The notes under the pieces were generated by a model that ran no database searches, had not been told where the DNA came from, and saw nothing but the letters and a program-made list of their open reading frames with translations. Of a stretch of 28,320 bases of DNA, positions 15,222-22,862 are shown piece after piece. Source of the DNA: GCA-003244245 sp036521655. Lineage in GTDB: Bacteria > Actinomycetota > Actinomycetes > Mycobacteriales > Pseudonocardiaceae. The number at the start of each line of letters is the position of its first letter. Within the stretch, counting starts at the first letter, position 1. Position numbers and translations under genes: made by a program. The DNA lies in NCBI GenBank assembly GCA_036521655.1, contig DATDHI010000483.1, forward strand, positions 1 to 28,320, written 5' to 3'.

Positions 15222-16165
15222 CCGCGGGCGACTGCCCGCTCGACGAGCTCGGCATATACCGCGCCCAGCTCCGCACCGTCCGAGTCGATCGCCATTGGCA
15301 GCAGGGAGGTCTCGGTGAGCCCTGGAGCCACGTTGACCTCAAGGAAGTGCGCCACCCCGTCCGGCGTCACCACCGCGTCGGTCCTGGACACGTCGCGTAG
15401 CCCCAGCAGCCGGTGCGCGCCCACCGCGAGATCGGCTACTGCGGCCGCCGCCGCGTGCTCCAGCCGGGCTGGGGCGTGAAAGGTGGCGAGCCCAGCGGTG
15501 TAGCGGGCGGCGTAGTCGTAGAAGCCGGACTCAGCGTCGATCTCCACGGCCGGCAGTGCCCGCGGACCGTCGGTCTCGTCCACGACGGTGACCGCGACCT
15601 CGACCCCCTCCACGAACGTCTCGGCGAGCACCGTGTCCCCATAGGCCAGGCAGCCCACCATCGCGGCTGGCAACTCGGTCACCTCACGCACCACGTGGAC
15701 TCCCAGCGCGGAGCCACCCTGGTCCGGCTTGAGCACCAACGGCAGGCCGAGCCGGGCGATCAGCGCGTCGAGCACGGCTTGCGCCCCGAGATCGCGGAAT
15801 ATGGCGTGCGGTAGCGCGACCCAATCCGGGGTGGTCAGCCCCGCGCGAGCCAGCTCGTCCTTGGCCGTTGGCTTGTCCCAGGCCCGGCGGCAGGCCCGCG
15901 GATCAGTGCCCACATAGGGGACCCGCAGCATCTCCAGCACCGACTGCACCGCGCCGTTCTCCCCTTCCCCGCCGTGCAACGCCACCACCACCGCGTCCGG
16001 TCGACGGGTGGTGAGCCGACCCACCAGCGTGGCGTCGGCGTCCCACACCTCCACCTGCAGGCCGGCGTCCCGCAGGGCGGCGGACAGCCGGCGCCCGGAT
16101 CGCAGCGATACGTCGCGCTCGTGCGACAACCCGCCGGACAGCACGGCTACAGTGCGGTCGGTCAC
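15218..16165 (-). CDS. ddl: D-alanine-D-alanine ligase family protein (ATP-grasp)
   Basis: A 315-residue ATP-grasp ligase. SGGLSHERDVSLRSG at the N-terminus matches the GGxSxE motif, LHGGEGENGAVQ near 64 the HGxxGEDG motif, and LKPDQGGSALGV near 147 is ATP-binding. FLEVNVAPGLTETSLLP near 280 matches the metal-binding FLEVNTxPG motif, with Ala replacing the usual residue. This would make the D-Ala-D-Ala end of peptidoglycan stems. Actinomycetes often carry a second Ddl elsewhere, so this may be a paralogue with a modified substrate. It lies 20 bases downstream of the aminotransferase gene, likely in one operon. Confidence 0.85.
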   Translation of the reverse strand: MTDRTVAVLSGGLSHERDVSLRSGRRLSAALRDAGLQVEVWDADATLVGRLTTRRPDAVVVALHGGEGENGAVQSVLEMLRVPYVGTDPRACRRAWDKPTAKDELARAGLTTPDWVALPHAIFRDLGAQAVLDALIARLGLPLVLKPDQGGSALGVHVVREVTELPAAMVGCLAYGDTVLAETFVEGVEVAVTVVDETDGPRALPAVEIDAESGFYDYAARYTAGLATFHAPARLEHAAAAAVADLAVGAHRLLGLRDVSRTDAVVTPDGVAHFLEVNVAPGLTETSLLPMAIDSDGAELGAVYAELVERAVARG

Positions 16166-16185
16166 CCACGAACTCCTTGGCCAGG

Positions 16186-17517
16186 TCAGGCGGTGTCCGG
16201 TGCCGGGGACTGCGGGCCAGAAACCGCGCGGTGGGTAACGCTACCGAACGTGCGCTGCAGCTCGAGCTCGCCGTCCAGCACGGTCGCCAGCCGGCGTACG
16301 CCTTCAGTGATCCGTTCCGGTGTCGGGTAGCAGAACGACAGCCGCAGCTGCCTGCTCCCCTGTGATTTGTCGGAGTCGGCGTAGAAGGCGGTGCCCGGAA
16401 CGTAGGCCACCCGCTGGGTTACCGCCCGGGGCAGCATCGCCTTGGTATCCAGACCCTCAGGCACCGTCAGCCAGACGTAGAACCCGCCGGCGGGCACTGT
16501 CCAGCGGCACCCCGGCGGCAGGTAGTGCGCCAACGCCGCCAGCATCGCGTCCCGCCGGTCCCGGTAGGCCTCCCGGTAGTTCTTGATCTGGCCCTTCCAG
16601 TCGTGCTGGGCCAGGTAGCGGGACACCACGGCTTGGGTGAACGCCGGGGGGCACAGCGTTGCCGACTCCGCCGCCAGCACCAGCTTCTCCCGGACCGCGT
16701 GCGGGGCCAGGGCCCAGCCGACCCGCAGGCCCGGCGCGAAGGTCTTGGAGAATGAGCCCAGGTAGACCACGTTGTCCGGCTCGTTGCCCCGCAAGGCCGG
16801 ATAGCTCTGGCCCTCAAATCCGAGTAGCCCGTACGGATTGTCTTCGATGATCAGCACGCCGTACTCGGCGCACAGCTGGAGCACCTCGGCGCGACGTGGC
16901 AGGGCCAGCGTGACACCGGCCGGATTATGGAAGTTCGGGATGGTGTACAGGAACTTGGGGGTGCGACCCATGGCGCGCAGCGACCTCAGCGTTGCGGCCA
17001 ACTCGGCAGGGATCAAACCCTCGTCGTCCATCGCCACGTGCACCACCTGCGCCTGGTAGGAGGCGAACGTGGTCAGGGCCCCCACGTAGGACGGAGCCTC
17101 GGCGAGCACCACATCCCCCGGATCGCAGAAGATGCGGGTGACCATGTCCAGGGCCATCTGCGAACCGACGGTCACCGTGACGTCGTCGGCGTGGGCCCGG
17201 ATCCCCTCCAGGGCCATCACCTCGCAGATCTGCTCGCGCAGCTCCGAGGTGCCTTGCGCCGAACCGTACTGCAGTGCAGTCATCCCATCCGTGGCCACGA
17301 GCTGGGCGATCTCGTCGGCCAGCGAGTCCAGTGGCAATGCGGGCAGGTAGGGCATCCCGCCCGCCAATGAGACCACTTCGGGGCGGCTGGCCACCGCGAA
17401 CAGAGCGCGGATCTCGGAGGCGGACATGCCCGCGGTGCGCTTGGCGTACCGGCGCAGGTGCGGGTCGAGGTCGCGTTGAGTTGGTTTTCTGGCCTGGCCT
17501 GGCCTGCTGGGGATCAC
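16186..17517 (-). CDS. PLP-dependent class I/II aminotransferase
   Basis: A 443-residue fold-type I aminotransferase of the ARO8/MocR-like group. SEIRALFAVASRPEVVSLAGGMP is near the N-terminus; IPNFHNPAGVTL, IIEDNPYGLL (PLP-binding Asp and Tyr) and LGSFSKTFAPGLRVGW (Schiff-base Lys) follow. Relatives use 2-aminoadipate, aromatic or branched amino acids; the substrate is not determinable here. GTG at 17517 is preferred over an upstream frame start because homologous text begins just after it. The pairing with a D-Ala-D-Ala ligase downstream could point to supply of an amino acid to the cell wall, but this is inference. Confidence 0.9.
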   Translation of the reverse strand: MIPSRPGQARKPTQRDLDPHLRRYAKRTAGMSASEIRALFAVASRPEVVSLAGGMPYLPALPLDSLADEIAQLVATDGMTALQYGSAQGTSELREQICEVMALEGIRAHADDVTVTVGSQMALDMVTRIFCDPGDVVLAEAPSYVGALTTFASYQAQVVHVAMDDEGLIPAELAATLRSLRAMGRTPKFLYTIPNFHNPAGVTLALPRRAEVLQLCAEYGVLIIEDNPYGLLGFEGQSYPALRGNEPDNVVYLGSFSKTFAPGLRVGWALAPHAVREKLVLAAESATLCPPAFTQAVVSRYLAQHDWKGQIKNYREAYRDRRDAMLAALAHYLPPGCRWTVPAGGFYVWLTVPEGLDTKAMLPRAVTQRVAYVPGTAFYADSDKSQGSRQLRLSFCYPTPERITEGVRRLATVLDGELELQRTFGSVTHRAVSGPQSPAPDTA

Positions 17518-17672
17518 GGCGGCGCCTTTGCTGCGTGTCGGGTCCCCTAGGAGTGTACGGCCCAGCCCGCGGGCACTTGTCTGCTTCACGGCTGGTGGCC
17601 AGCGGCATATGCTGCCCGAGGCGCCGCGGCCGGTTCGGGCCGCAGTATCCGCCGGCAGTTCAGGGAGGCCTG
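17518..17672. promoter_or_regulatory. Divergent region between the aminotransferase and GNAT genes
   Basis: This 155-bp gap must hold promoters for both directions. AGGGAGG at 17662-17668 is the ribosome site of the GNAT gene. No clear -10/-35 pair was seen. Confidence 0.4.
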
Positions 17673-18293
17673 TTGTCACGTCGAGTGGTCGGCGTCACGC
17701 TGGACAATCTCGATCTGCTGCCCAAGAAGTGCCGTCGTTGCGTGTTCTGGGAATTGGCCCCGCATATTCGGGAGCAGGCTGAGGACTTCGGCCAGACCGA
17801 CCTGGAGAAGGAGGCCTGGGTCTCCAGCGTGCTGCTGGAATGGGGCTCCTGCGGGCGGATCGTCATGGTGGGGGACGTTCCAGCTGGTTACGCATTGTAC
17901 GCACCGCCGGGCGCGGTGCCGCGGGCCGCGGCGTTTCCCACCTCACCGGTCAGCGCCGATGCGGCGCTGCTCACCGCCCTGAAGGTCGTGCCCGAGTTCG
18001 GCGGCGGTGGCCTGGGCCGGATGCTGGTGCAGGCGGTCGCCAAGGACCTCACCCGGCGGGGCGTGAAGGCGATCGAGGCCTTCGGTGACGCGCGGCCCAC
18101 TGAAGAATCCAGCTGCGTGGTACCCGCCGAGTTCCTGCAGCAGGTCGGGTTCAAGACCGTGCGCGTGCACCCGCGCTGGCCGCGGCTGCGCCTGGAGCTA
18201 CGCACCGCACTGACCTGGAAGGAAGACGTCGAGGCGGCATTGGAGCGGCTGCTGACGTCGGTGACGATCACGGTGCCACAACCCGCCTCATGA
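17673..18293 (+). CDS. GNAT-family N-acetyltransferase
   Basis: A 206-residue protein resembling the acetyltransferase that sits between parB and cwlM in other actinomycetes (Rv3916c position). N-terminal KKCRRCVFWEL has a CxxC pair. The acetyl-CoA loop is VVPEFGGGGLGRMLVQAVAKDL near 108-130, and the C-terminal CVVPAEFLQQVGFKTVRVHP is typical of GNAT beta-6/7. The substrate is unknown. TTG at 17673 is chosen because AGGGAGG lies 4 bases upstream; GTG at 17685 is the alternative. The gene ends 9 bases from convergent cwlM. Confidence 0.85.
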   Translation: MSRRVVGVTLDNLDLLPKKCRRCVFWELAPHIREQAEDFGQTDLEKEAWVSSVLLEWGSCGRIVMVGDVPAGYALYAPPGAVPRAAAFPTSPVSADAALLTALKVVPEFGGGGLGRMLVQAVAKDLTRRGVKAIEAFGDARPTEESSCVVPAEFLQQVGFKTVRVHPRWPRLRLELRTALTWKEDVEAALERLLTSVTITVPQPAS

Positions 18294-18302
18294 ATCACGC
18301 AC

Positions 18303-19442
18303 TCACGAGGCGCAGCCGTTCAACTCCCGGCGCAACAGGTCGGCGAAGGTGAAGGTGCCGGTGGGCTGGTCGTTCTGCCCCAGCAGGTAGAGGCGCTTGA
18401 CGGCCACCAGCACACCCTCGGCGACCACATCACGGAACGCCGGGTCGAGCAGCTGCCGAGCATCGGGGGGGTTGGTCAGGTACCCGACCTCGATGCGGAC
18501 CGCGGGCATCCGCGTCATCCGCAGCAGCTCCCACGTTTTGGGGTGGGTGCCGCAGTCGAGCATCCCGGTCCGGGCGGTCAGCTCGCGCTGGATGAACTCG
18601 GCCAGGGCCTCGCCCACCGTGGAACTCGTGCCATTCCCGGTGCCGAAGTGAAACGTTGCCACCCCCTGCGCCAGCGGCGTGGGGTGGCTGTCAGCGTGCA
18701 TGGAGAGCACCAGGTCGGCGCCCGCAGTGTTGGCGAAGAGGGCCCGTTCGGCCTCGGTGGGGCTGCTGTCCGGACCGCGGGAGAGCAGTGTCTCCATCCC
18801 GGTGGCGGCCATCCGGCCCTCCAGCCGCTGAGCCAGATCCCACATCAGGTCGGCCTCGGCTGCGCCGTTCACCACGATGCCCCGGTCACGCCCGCCATGG
18901 CAGGGGTCGATGACGATCCGTTTGCCGCGCAGCGCCGGACCCGCCCGACGGACCCGCTCCTGCTCGCGGAGCAGCACCGGCCGGCCACCTCGGACCTTCG
19001 GCTGCAGTTGGCGCAGGGCGCGCAAGGTGCCCGGCCCGCACACCCCATCCACCTGTAGGCCGTAGTCACGCTGGAAGTTGCGCAGCGCTGTCTCGGTCTG
19101 CGGGCCGAAGATTCCGTCCGCGCGGCCGGCGTCATAGCCCAGCTCGAGCACCCTTTCCTGCAGCGTGCACACGTCGTCGCCGCGCATCGGGTGGCTGACG
19201 ATGTAGGTGAGCATGCGGCACCCGAGCTCCAGGCGTGCGTCGCACAACGCCTGGTAGGTGGCGCGCCCGACGATACCGTCAGTGATCAGCCCACGGCGCT
19301 GCTGGAATGTCCGGACGGCGTGCTCGACCGCGATATCGAAGATGTCCGGCCCTGGTTTCGGGGGCAGCAGTCCCTGCGCGGCCAGCATCCCCCGCAACTC
19401 CGCCACCGCCAGCCCTACATCGCCCCGGCGCAGCAGCTGCAT
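18303..19442 (-). CDS. cwlM: CwlM-like N-acetylmuramoyl-L-alanine amidase-fold regulator
   Basis: A 379-residue protein with two peptidoglycan-binding (PG_binding_1) repeats at about 7-66 and 85-145 and an Amidase_3 domain from about 173. Putative zinc ligands are retained: His182 in DPCHGG (usual DPGHGG), Glu196, His249 and Glu318. No signal peptide or TM is present, so it should be cytoplasmic. In mycobacteria CwlM is phosphorylated by PknB and activates MurA rather than cutting wall; the Thr-rich tail QPTGTFTFADLLRREL (359-374) resembles the phosphorylated tail there. Function is inferred from position and architecture. It is collinear with trxA, 100 bases downstream. Confidence 0.9.
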   Translation of the reverse strand: MQLLRRGDVGLAVAELRGMLAAQGLLPPKPGPDIFDIAVEHAVRTFQQRRGLITDGIVGRATYQALCDARLELGCRMLTYIVSHPMRGDDVCTLQERVLELGYDAGRADGIFGPQTETALRNFQRDYGLQVDGVCGPGTLRALRQLQPKVRGGRPVLLREQERVRRAGPALRGKRIVIDPCHGGRDRGIVVNGAAEADLMWDLAQRLEGRMAATGMETLLSRGPDSSPTEAERALFANTAGADLVLSMHADSHPTPLAQGVATFHFGTGNGTSSTVGEALAEFIQRELTARTGMLDCGTHPKTWELLRMTRMPAVRIEVGYLTNPPDARQLLDPAFRDVVAEGVLVAVKRLYLLGQNDQPTGTFTFADLLRRELNGCAS

Positions 19443-19542
19443 GCACCCTCACTTCGACTCTGGCGCCGGGCTCCTCGGTGCGTCAGCGCGGGACGTGTCA
19501 CCCATTGTGCCCCGCGCCGATGAACGCTGATCTGTCGGGTTA

Positions 19543-19872
19543 TCAGATGTAGTCGGCCAGGTCTGCCAGCAGCGCGGCCTTGGGCTTGGCACCGACGATC
19601 TGCTTCACCGGCTCGCCCTTGGAGAAAAGGATCATGGTCGGAATGGACATGATCTTGTAGTCCCGCGAGGTGCTGGGGTTCTGGTCAACGTCAAGCTTCG
19701 CGACGGTGATCTTGTCGACGTGCTCCAGGGCGATTTCCTCGAGTACCGGTGCCACCATCTTGCACGGGCCGCACCACGTCGCCCAGAAGTCCACCAGCAC
19801 CGGCTTGTCGCTGCCGAGCACCTCGTCGGCGAACGACTGGTCGGTCACGATCACGGTCGACTTGTCAGCCAT
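19543..19872 (-). CDS. trxA: Thioredoxin
   Basis: A 109-residue thioredoxin with active site WCGPCK near 31-36, followed by KLDVDQNPSTSRDYKIMSIPTMILF containing the cis-Pro. It is a cytoplasmic disulfide reductant recycled by TrxB. ATG at 19872 has AGGAG about 6 bases upstream and gives the standard length; a longer open frame upstream overlaps trxB and is rejected. Confidence 0.98.
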   Translation of the reverse strand: MADKSTVIVTDQSFADEVLGSDKPVLVDFWATWCGPCKMVAPVLEEIALEHVDKITVAKLDVDQNPSTSRDYKIMSIPTMILFSKGEPVKQIVGAKPKAALLADLADYI

Positions 19873-19912
19873 GTCATCTCCTGTCAGGGTCCTATCTGGG
19901 TGTGCCCGGTGC

Positions 19913-20896
19913 TCAAGAATGCGTTCCGTAGCCGCCACCGACGAACTCGGCGGCCACCTCGGCATGCAGGTCTAGTGCGTTCTCCGCGAGCCAGCGCTCG
20001 GCGTCGATGGCGGCCGCGCAACCGGTGCCCGCGGCGGTGACGGCCTGCCGGTAGATGTGGTCCACCAGGTCGCCGGCGGCGAAGACGCCGTCCAGGCTGG
20101 TGGCTGTACCCGGCGCGTTGACCAGCACGTAGCCCTCGGCGTCGGTGTCCACCTGGCCCCGGACCAGCTCGCTGCGCGGGTAGTGCCCGATCGCCACGAA
20201 CAGCCCGGATGCCTCCAGCGTCGAACCATCGGACAGCGCCAGGCCGGTGACACCGTTCTCGCCGAGCACCCGGTCGATGGTCACCCCGGTGCGCCAGCGG
20301 ATCTTGTCGTTGTTGCGGGCGCGCTCGAGCATGATCTTCGATGCGCGGAACTCGTCGCGTCGGTGCACCACGGTGACCGACCGTGCGAAGCGGGTCAGAA
20401 AGGTGGCCTCTTCCATCGCGGAATCCCCGCCGCCGACGACCGCGATATCCTGATCGCGGAAGAAGAAGCCGTCGCAGGTGGCACACGAGCTCACTCCACG
20501 ACCGAGAAGCTCCTGCTCTCCTGGTACCTCCAGGTAGCGGGCCTGCGCGCCCATCGCGAGCACTACCGATCGGGCCAGGTAGGGGGTGTCGTCGACCATG
20601 ACCTTCTTGATGTCACCGGTCAGGTCGACGGCTGTGACCTCCTTGGACTGCAGGTCGGCGCCGAAGCGCTCAGCCTGGGCGCGGAACTGCTCCATCAGAT
20701 CAGGACCCATGATCCCGTCGCGGAACCCTGGGTAGTTCTCCACCTCAGTGGTGGTCATCAAGGCGCCGCCGTACTGGCTACCCTCGAAGACCAGCGGCTC
20801 CAGCTGGGCCCGTGCGGTGTAGATCGCCGCTGTGTAGCCGGCCGGCCCCGAGCCGATGATGATGACATCCCGGATGCGCTCGCTCACATTGGACAC
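19913..20896 (-). CDS. trxB: Thioredoxin reductase
   Basis: A 327-residue NADPH-dependent flavoenzyme. FAD motif GSGPAGYTAA lies at 16-25, redox centre SCATCDG near 139-145, NADPH-binding VVGGGDSAMEEA near 155, and the C-terminal FAD motif VFAAGDLVD near 280. It starts with GTG at 20896 (TCCAATGTGAGC follows; a second GTG lies three codons in). It is 40 bases upstream of trxA, forming a redox pair. In relatives sigM and its anti-sigma gene lie just upstream; they are absent here. Confidence 0.97.
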   Translation of the reverse strand: MSNVSERIRDVIIIGSGPAGYTAAIYTARAQLEPLVFEGSQYGGALMTTTEVENYPGFRDGIMGPDLMEQFRAQAERFGADLQSKEVTAVDLTGDIKKVMVDDTPYLARSVVLAMGAQARYLEVPGEQELLGRGVSSCATCDGFFFRDQDIAVVGGGDSAMEEATFLTRFARSVTVVHRRDEFRASKIMLERARNNDKIRWRTGVTIDRVLGENGVTGLALSDGSTLEASGLFVAIGHYPRSELVRGQVDTDAEGYVLVNAPGTATSLDGVFAAGDLVDHIYRQAVTAAGTGCAAAIDAERWLAENALDLHAEVAAEFVGGGYGTHS

Positions 20897-21183
20897 AACC
20901 CGATCCTACGGACCGATGTTCCCGCCCAGTTGGTCGCTCTCCAAGTACTACCAACCCCGGTGACGGGCGCTGTTAACAGCTACAACGTCGGGTCTTTCGT
21001 GGTGGGCCACCCGCAGCACTGAGCGGCTGGTTGGTAGCCGTTACAGACAGTGAAACGGCGGGTTGGTAGTCCTTGAAGGGCGCCCAACGTGCTCGGTGGG
21101 TGGTGTGCCGCCGCTACGGACGTGCACCAGCGGCGTACACACCGTGCACCCAGAGACGACACGCGGGGGGTTGAGGGGACGGG
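20897..21183. other. trxB-pseudokinase spacer without a gene
   Basis: This 287-bp gap replaces the sigM/anti-sigma locus seen in relatives. No convincing coding frame is present. It contains three copies of GGTTGGTAG and the 12-bp palindrome GCTGTTAACAGC at 20969-20980. The promoter of trxB is presumably here. Confidence 0.7.
20948..21069. repeat. Three copies of the 9-mer GGTTGGTAG
   Basis: CTACCAACC at 20948-20956 is the inverted copy; direct copies lie at 21029-21037 and 21061-21069. The last two are 32 bases apart, about three helical turns, which would suit a regulator bound on one DNA face upstream of trxB. The palindrome GCTGTTAACAGC lies between the first and second copies. Confidence 0.55.
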
Positions 21184-22752
21184 TCAGGTGGCTCGCTGCT
21201 GGACCCCGATCTCACTGATCTTGGACTGGTTGTGATCTCCTCCGCCGCCCAGCCCGGTGATCCACAACAACAGGTATCGCGTCGGCGGCCCGGACCTGAG
21301 CGGGATCTCGGTAGTGCCGCGGTTGAGGGTGGCGGTGCCGACGAGGGTGGTCTGCGCCAGCGGCGCATTCGGCGACGCAGCCGTGCGGATCTCGACCACG
21401 GTGCCCGGGCTCGGCGAGATCACACTCACCGAGGCCGCCGCGACGGGCTGCTCGAAGCTCAGCATCAGGCCGAGCCCCTTCTTGTAGAGCGGGAACTGCT
21501 GGGCGTAGGAGTCGGTGGACCACCCAGTGTTCGGATCGCCATCGAGCAGCTTGCCGACATCCCGCTGGTGGTCGGGAGGGCCAAGCCCGGAGGGATCGTA
21601 GACGGTCAAGCCGGCGACCCGGATCTGTGACGACGGAACCACCGGTACCGACCGCTTCGCAGCGTCGGCGGGGGCCGGGGCGGGAGCAGGACCGGCCACG
21701 ATCAGCGGCTTACCGCCGACGTCGGTGAACACCGATACCACCTGCATGCCGGCGTAGCCGAGGATCAACAGCGTGGCGGTGACCAGCACCGCTAGCGACA
21801 TGCCTAGTTTCACCTTCCGCTGCCGGCTGGTCTGTTCCGGGTTGACCGGCCGGGCGCGACCCTGGGCGTTGACCGCCGAGCCTGCGTCGGTGTCCGTAGC
21901 AGCCGATGCGTTGAACTCCAGCATCCGTCGCACGGCGGCACCGGTGTGCACGCCACCGCCGATCCCCGAATCAGCCAGGCTGCGCAGCGCCAGGGTGGCC
22001 AGCTCGACGGGCACCTTGGGGCGCAGTTTTTGGGGGCTGACCGGCGAGCCGTCAGGTTCGATCGGCGCGGCTGGAAGGCTGCTTGGCCCGTCGGGCAGCG
22101 GCCAGTATCCGGTGAGCAGCAGATAGAGCGTTGCACCCAGACCGCGGATGTCGTCCCGGGACCCGGCCGTCGGGGGTGGCCCGGGGAAGGCGAGTCGAGC
22201 CTGCCTGTCGGGGGTCACCCTGATCCGGTGTGGATGGTCGCAGCCGAGGATCAGACCGGCGCGGTGCGCGGTATCGACTGCATCGGCGAGGGGGGCCACG
22301 ACGCCGGCCGCCACCGAGGGCGGCAGTAGCCCGTCGCTCACCAGTTCGAGCAGGGTGCCACCGGGGGTCCACTCCGCGACGACGACCGCGAAGGAACGAC
22401 CGCCCCCATTTTCGGGCTCCAGCACGTCCAGCACCCGCGCCGCGCCCGGCGCCTCCAGCCGGGCCGAGCGCAGGGCGCGCTGCACGGCCGAGCGCATCAG
22501 CCGATCGGCCCCGCCGTCCCCCGGGGCGGCGATGAACAAGGTGAGCGCGACGTCGCGTTCCAACACCAGGTCGCGACCCCGCCACAGGGACGCGGAGCAG
22601 CGGTCGTCACGGCCAACATCCGCTAACAGCCGGTAACGACCGCGGCCCAGAATGCAACCCGGGGTCGGCCAAGGGGGGTTGGCACCGCGTGTCCCTGTTC
22701 CCGCTGACTCCTCGCTCACCTGCTCTGTCACCTTCCCCCCACGCTTTGCCAC
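21184..22752 (-). CDS. Membrane pseudokinase with extracellular discoidin-like domain (detached C-terminal part of an MviN/Rv3910-type protein)
   Basis: A 522-residue protein. Residues about 33-280 have a protein-kinase fold outline, but ATP and catalytic motifs are lost: the VAIK Lys is replaced (VALTLF at 68-73), the HRD region reads LGCDHPHRIRV, and no DFG exists (LAFPGP). A TM helix lies at about 317-341. The outside part, after a Pro/Ala linker, contains LLDGDPNTGWSTD, typical of F5/8 type C (discoidin)-like carbohydrate-binding domains. In mycobacteria this module is fused to the MurJ flippase and, when phosphorylated by PknB, binds FhaA; in other actinomycetes murJ is a separate neighbour. 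Here no murJ is beside it. Start GTG 22752; GTGs at 22731 and 22719 are alternatives. Confidence 0.85.
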   Translation of the reverse strand: MAKRGGKVTEQVSEESAGTGTRGANPPWPTPGCILGRGRYRLLADVGRDDRCSASLWRGRDLVLERDVALTLFIAAPGDGGADRLMRSAVQRALRSARLEAPGAARVLDVLEPENGGGRSFAVVVAEWTPGGTLLELVSDGLLPPSVAAGVVAPLADAVDTAHRAGLILGCDHPHRIRVTPDRQARLAFPGPPPTAGSRDDIRGLGATLYLLLTGYWPLPDGPSSLPAAPIEPDGSPVSPQKLRPKVPVELATLALRSLADSGIGGGVHTGAAVRRMLEFNASAATDTDAGSAVNAQGRARPVNPEQTSRQRKVKLGMSLAVLVTATLLILGYAGMQVVSVFTDVGGKPLIVAGPAPAPAPADAAKRSVPVVPSSQIRVAGLTVYDPSGLGPPDHQRDVGKLLDGDPNTGWSTDSYAQQFPLYKKGLGLMLSFEQPVAAASVSVISPSPGTVVEIRTAASPNAPLAQTTLVGTATLNRGTTEIPLRSGPPTRYLLLWITGLGGGGDHNQSKISEIGVQQRAT

Positions 22753-22862
22753 GCAGCCCGCCCCCGACGCGATACCGACGCGACGCCACGGACAATTGTC
22801 AGAATACGGCTCACCGGGGCTGTTCGGGAGCTATTCGGAGCGGACGGCGAGTGAACCAAACC
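22753..22862. other. 110-bp gap where murJ is expected
   Basis: Between the stop of the DUF6049-like gene and the pseudokinase start there is no coding sequence and no trace of the roughly 1.6-kb murJ gene. The gap carries the perfect palindrome GACAATTGTC at 22791-22800 and may hold a promoter for the pseudokinase. Confidence 0.7.

Noticed and set aside
15224..15239. Small GCGGGC/GCCCGC hairpin after parB as a terminator
   Set aside because: Only a 6-bp stem, lies within the coding end of the ligase gene and has no T-run; too weak to call.
17274..17672. Extended N-terminus of the GNAT protein
   Set aside because: It overlaps the divergent aminotransferase coding region and lacks conservation-like features; AGGGAGG points to TTG 17673.
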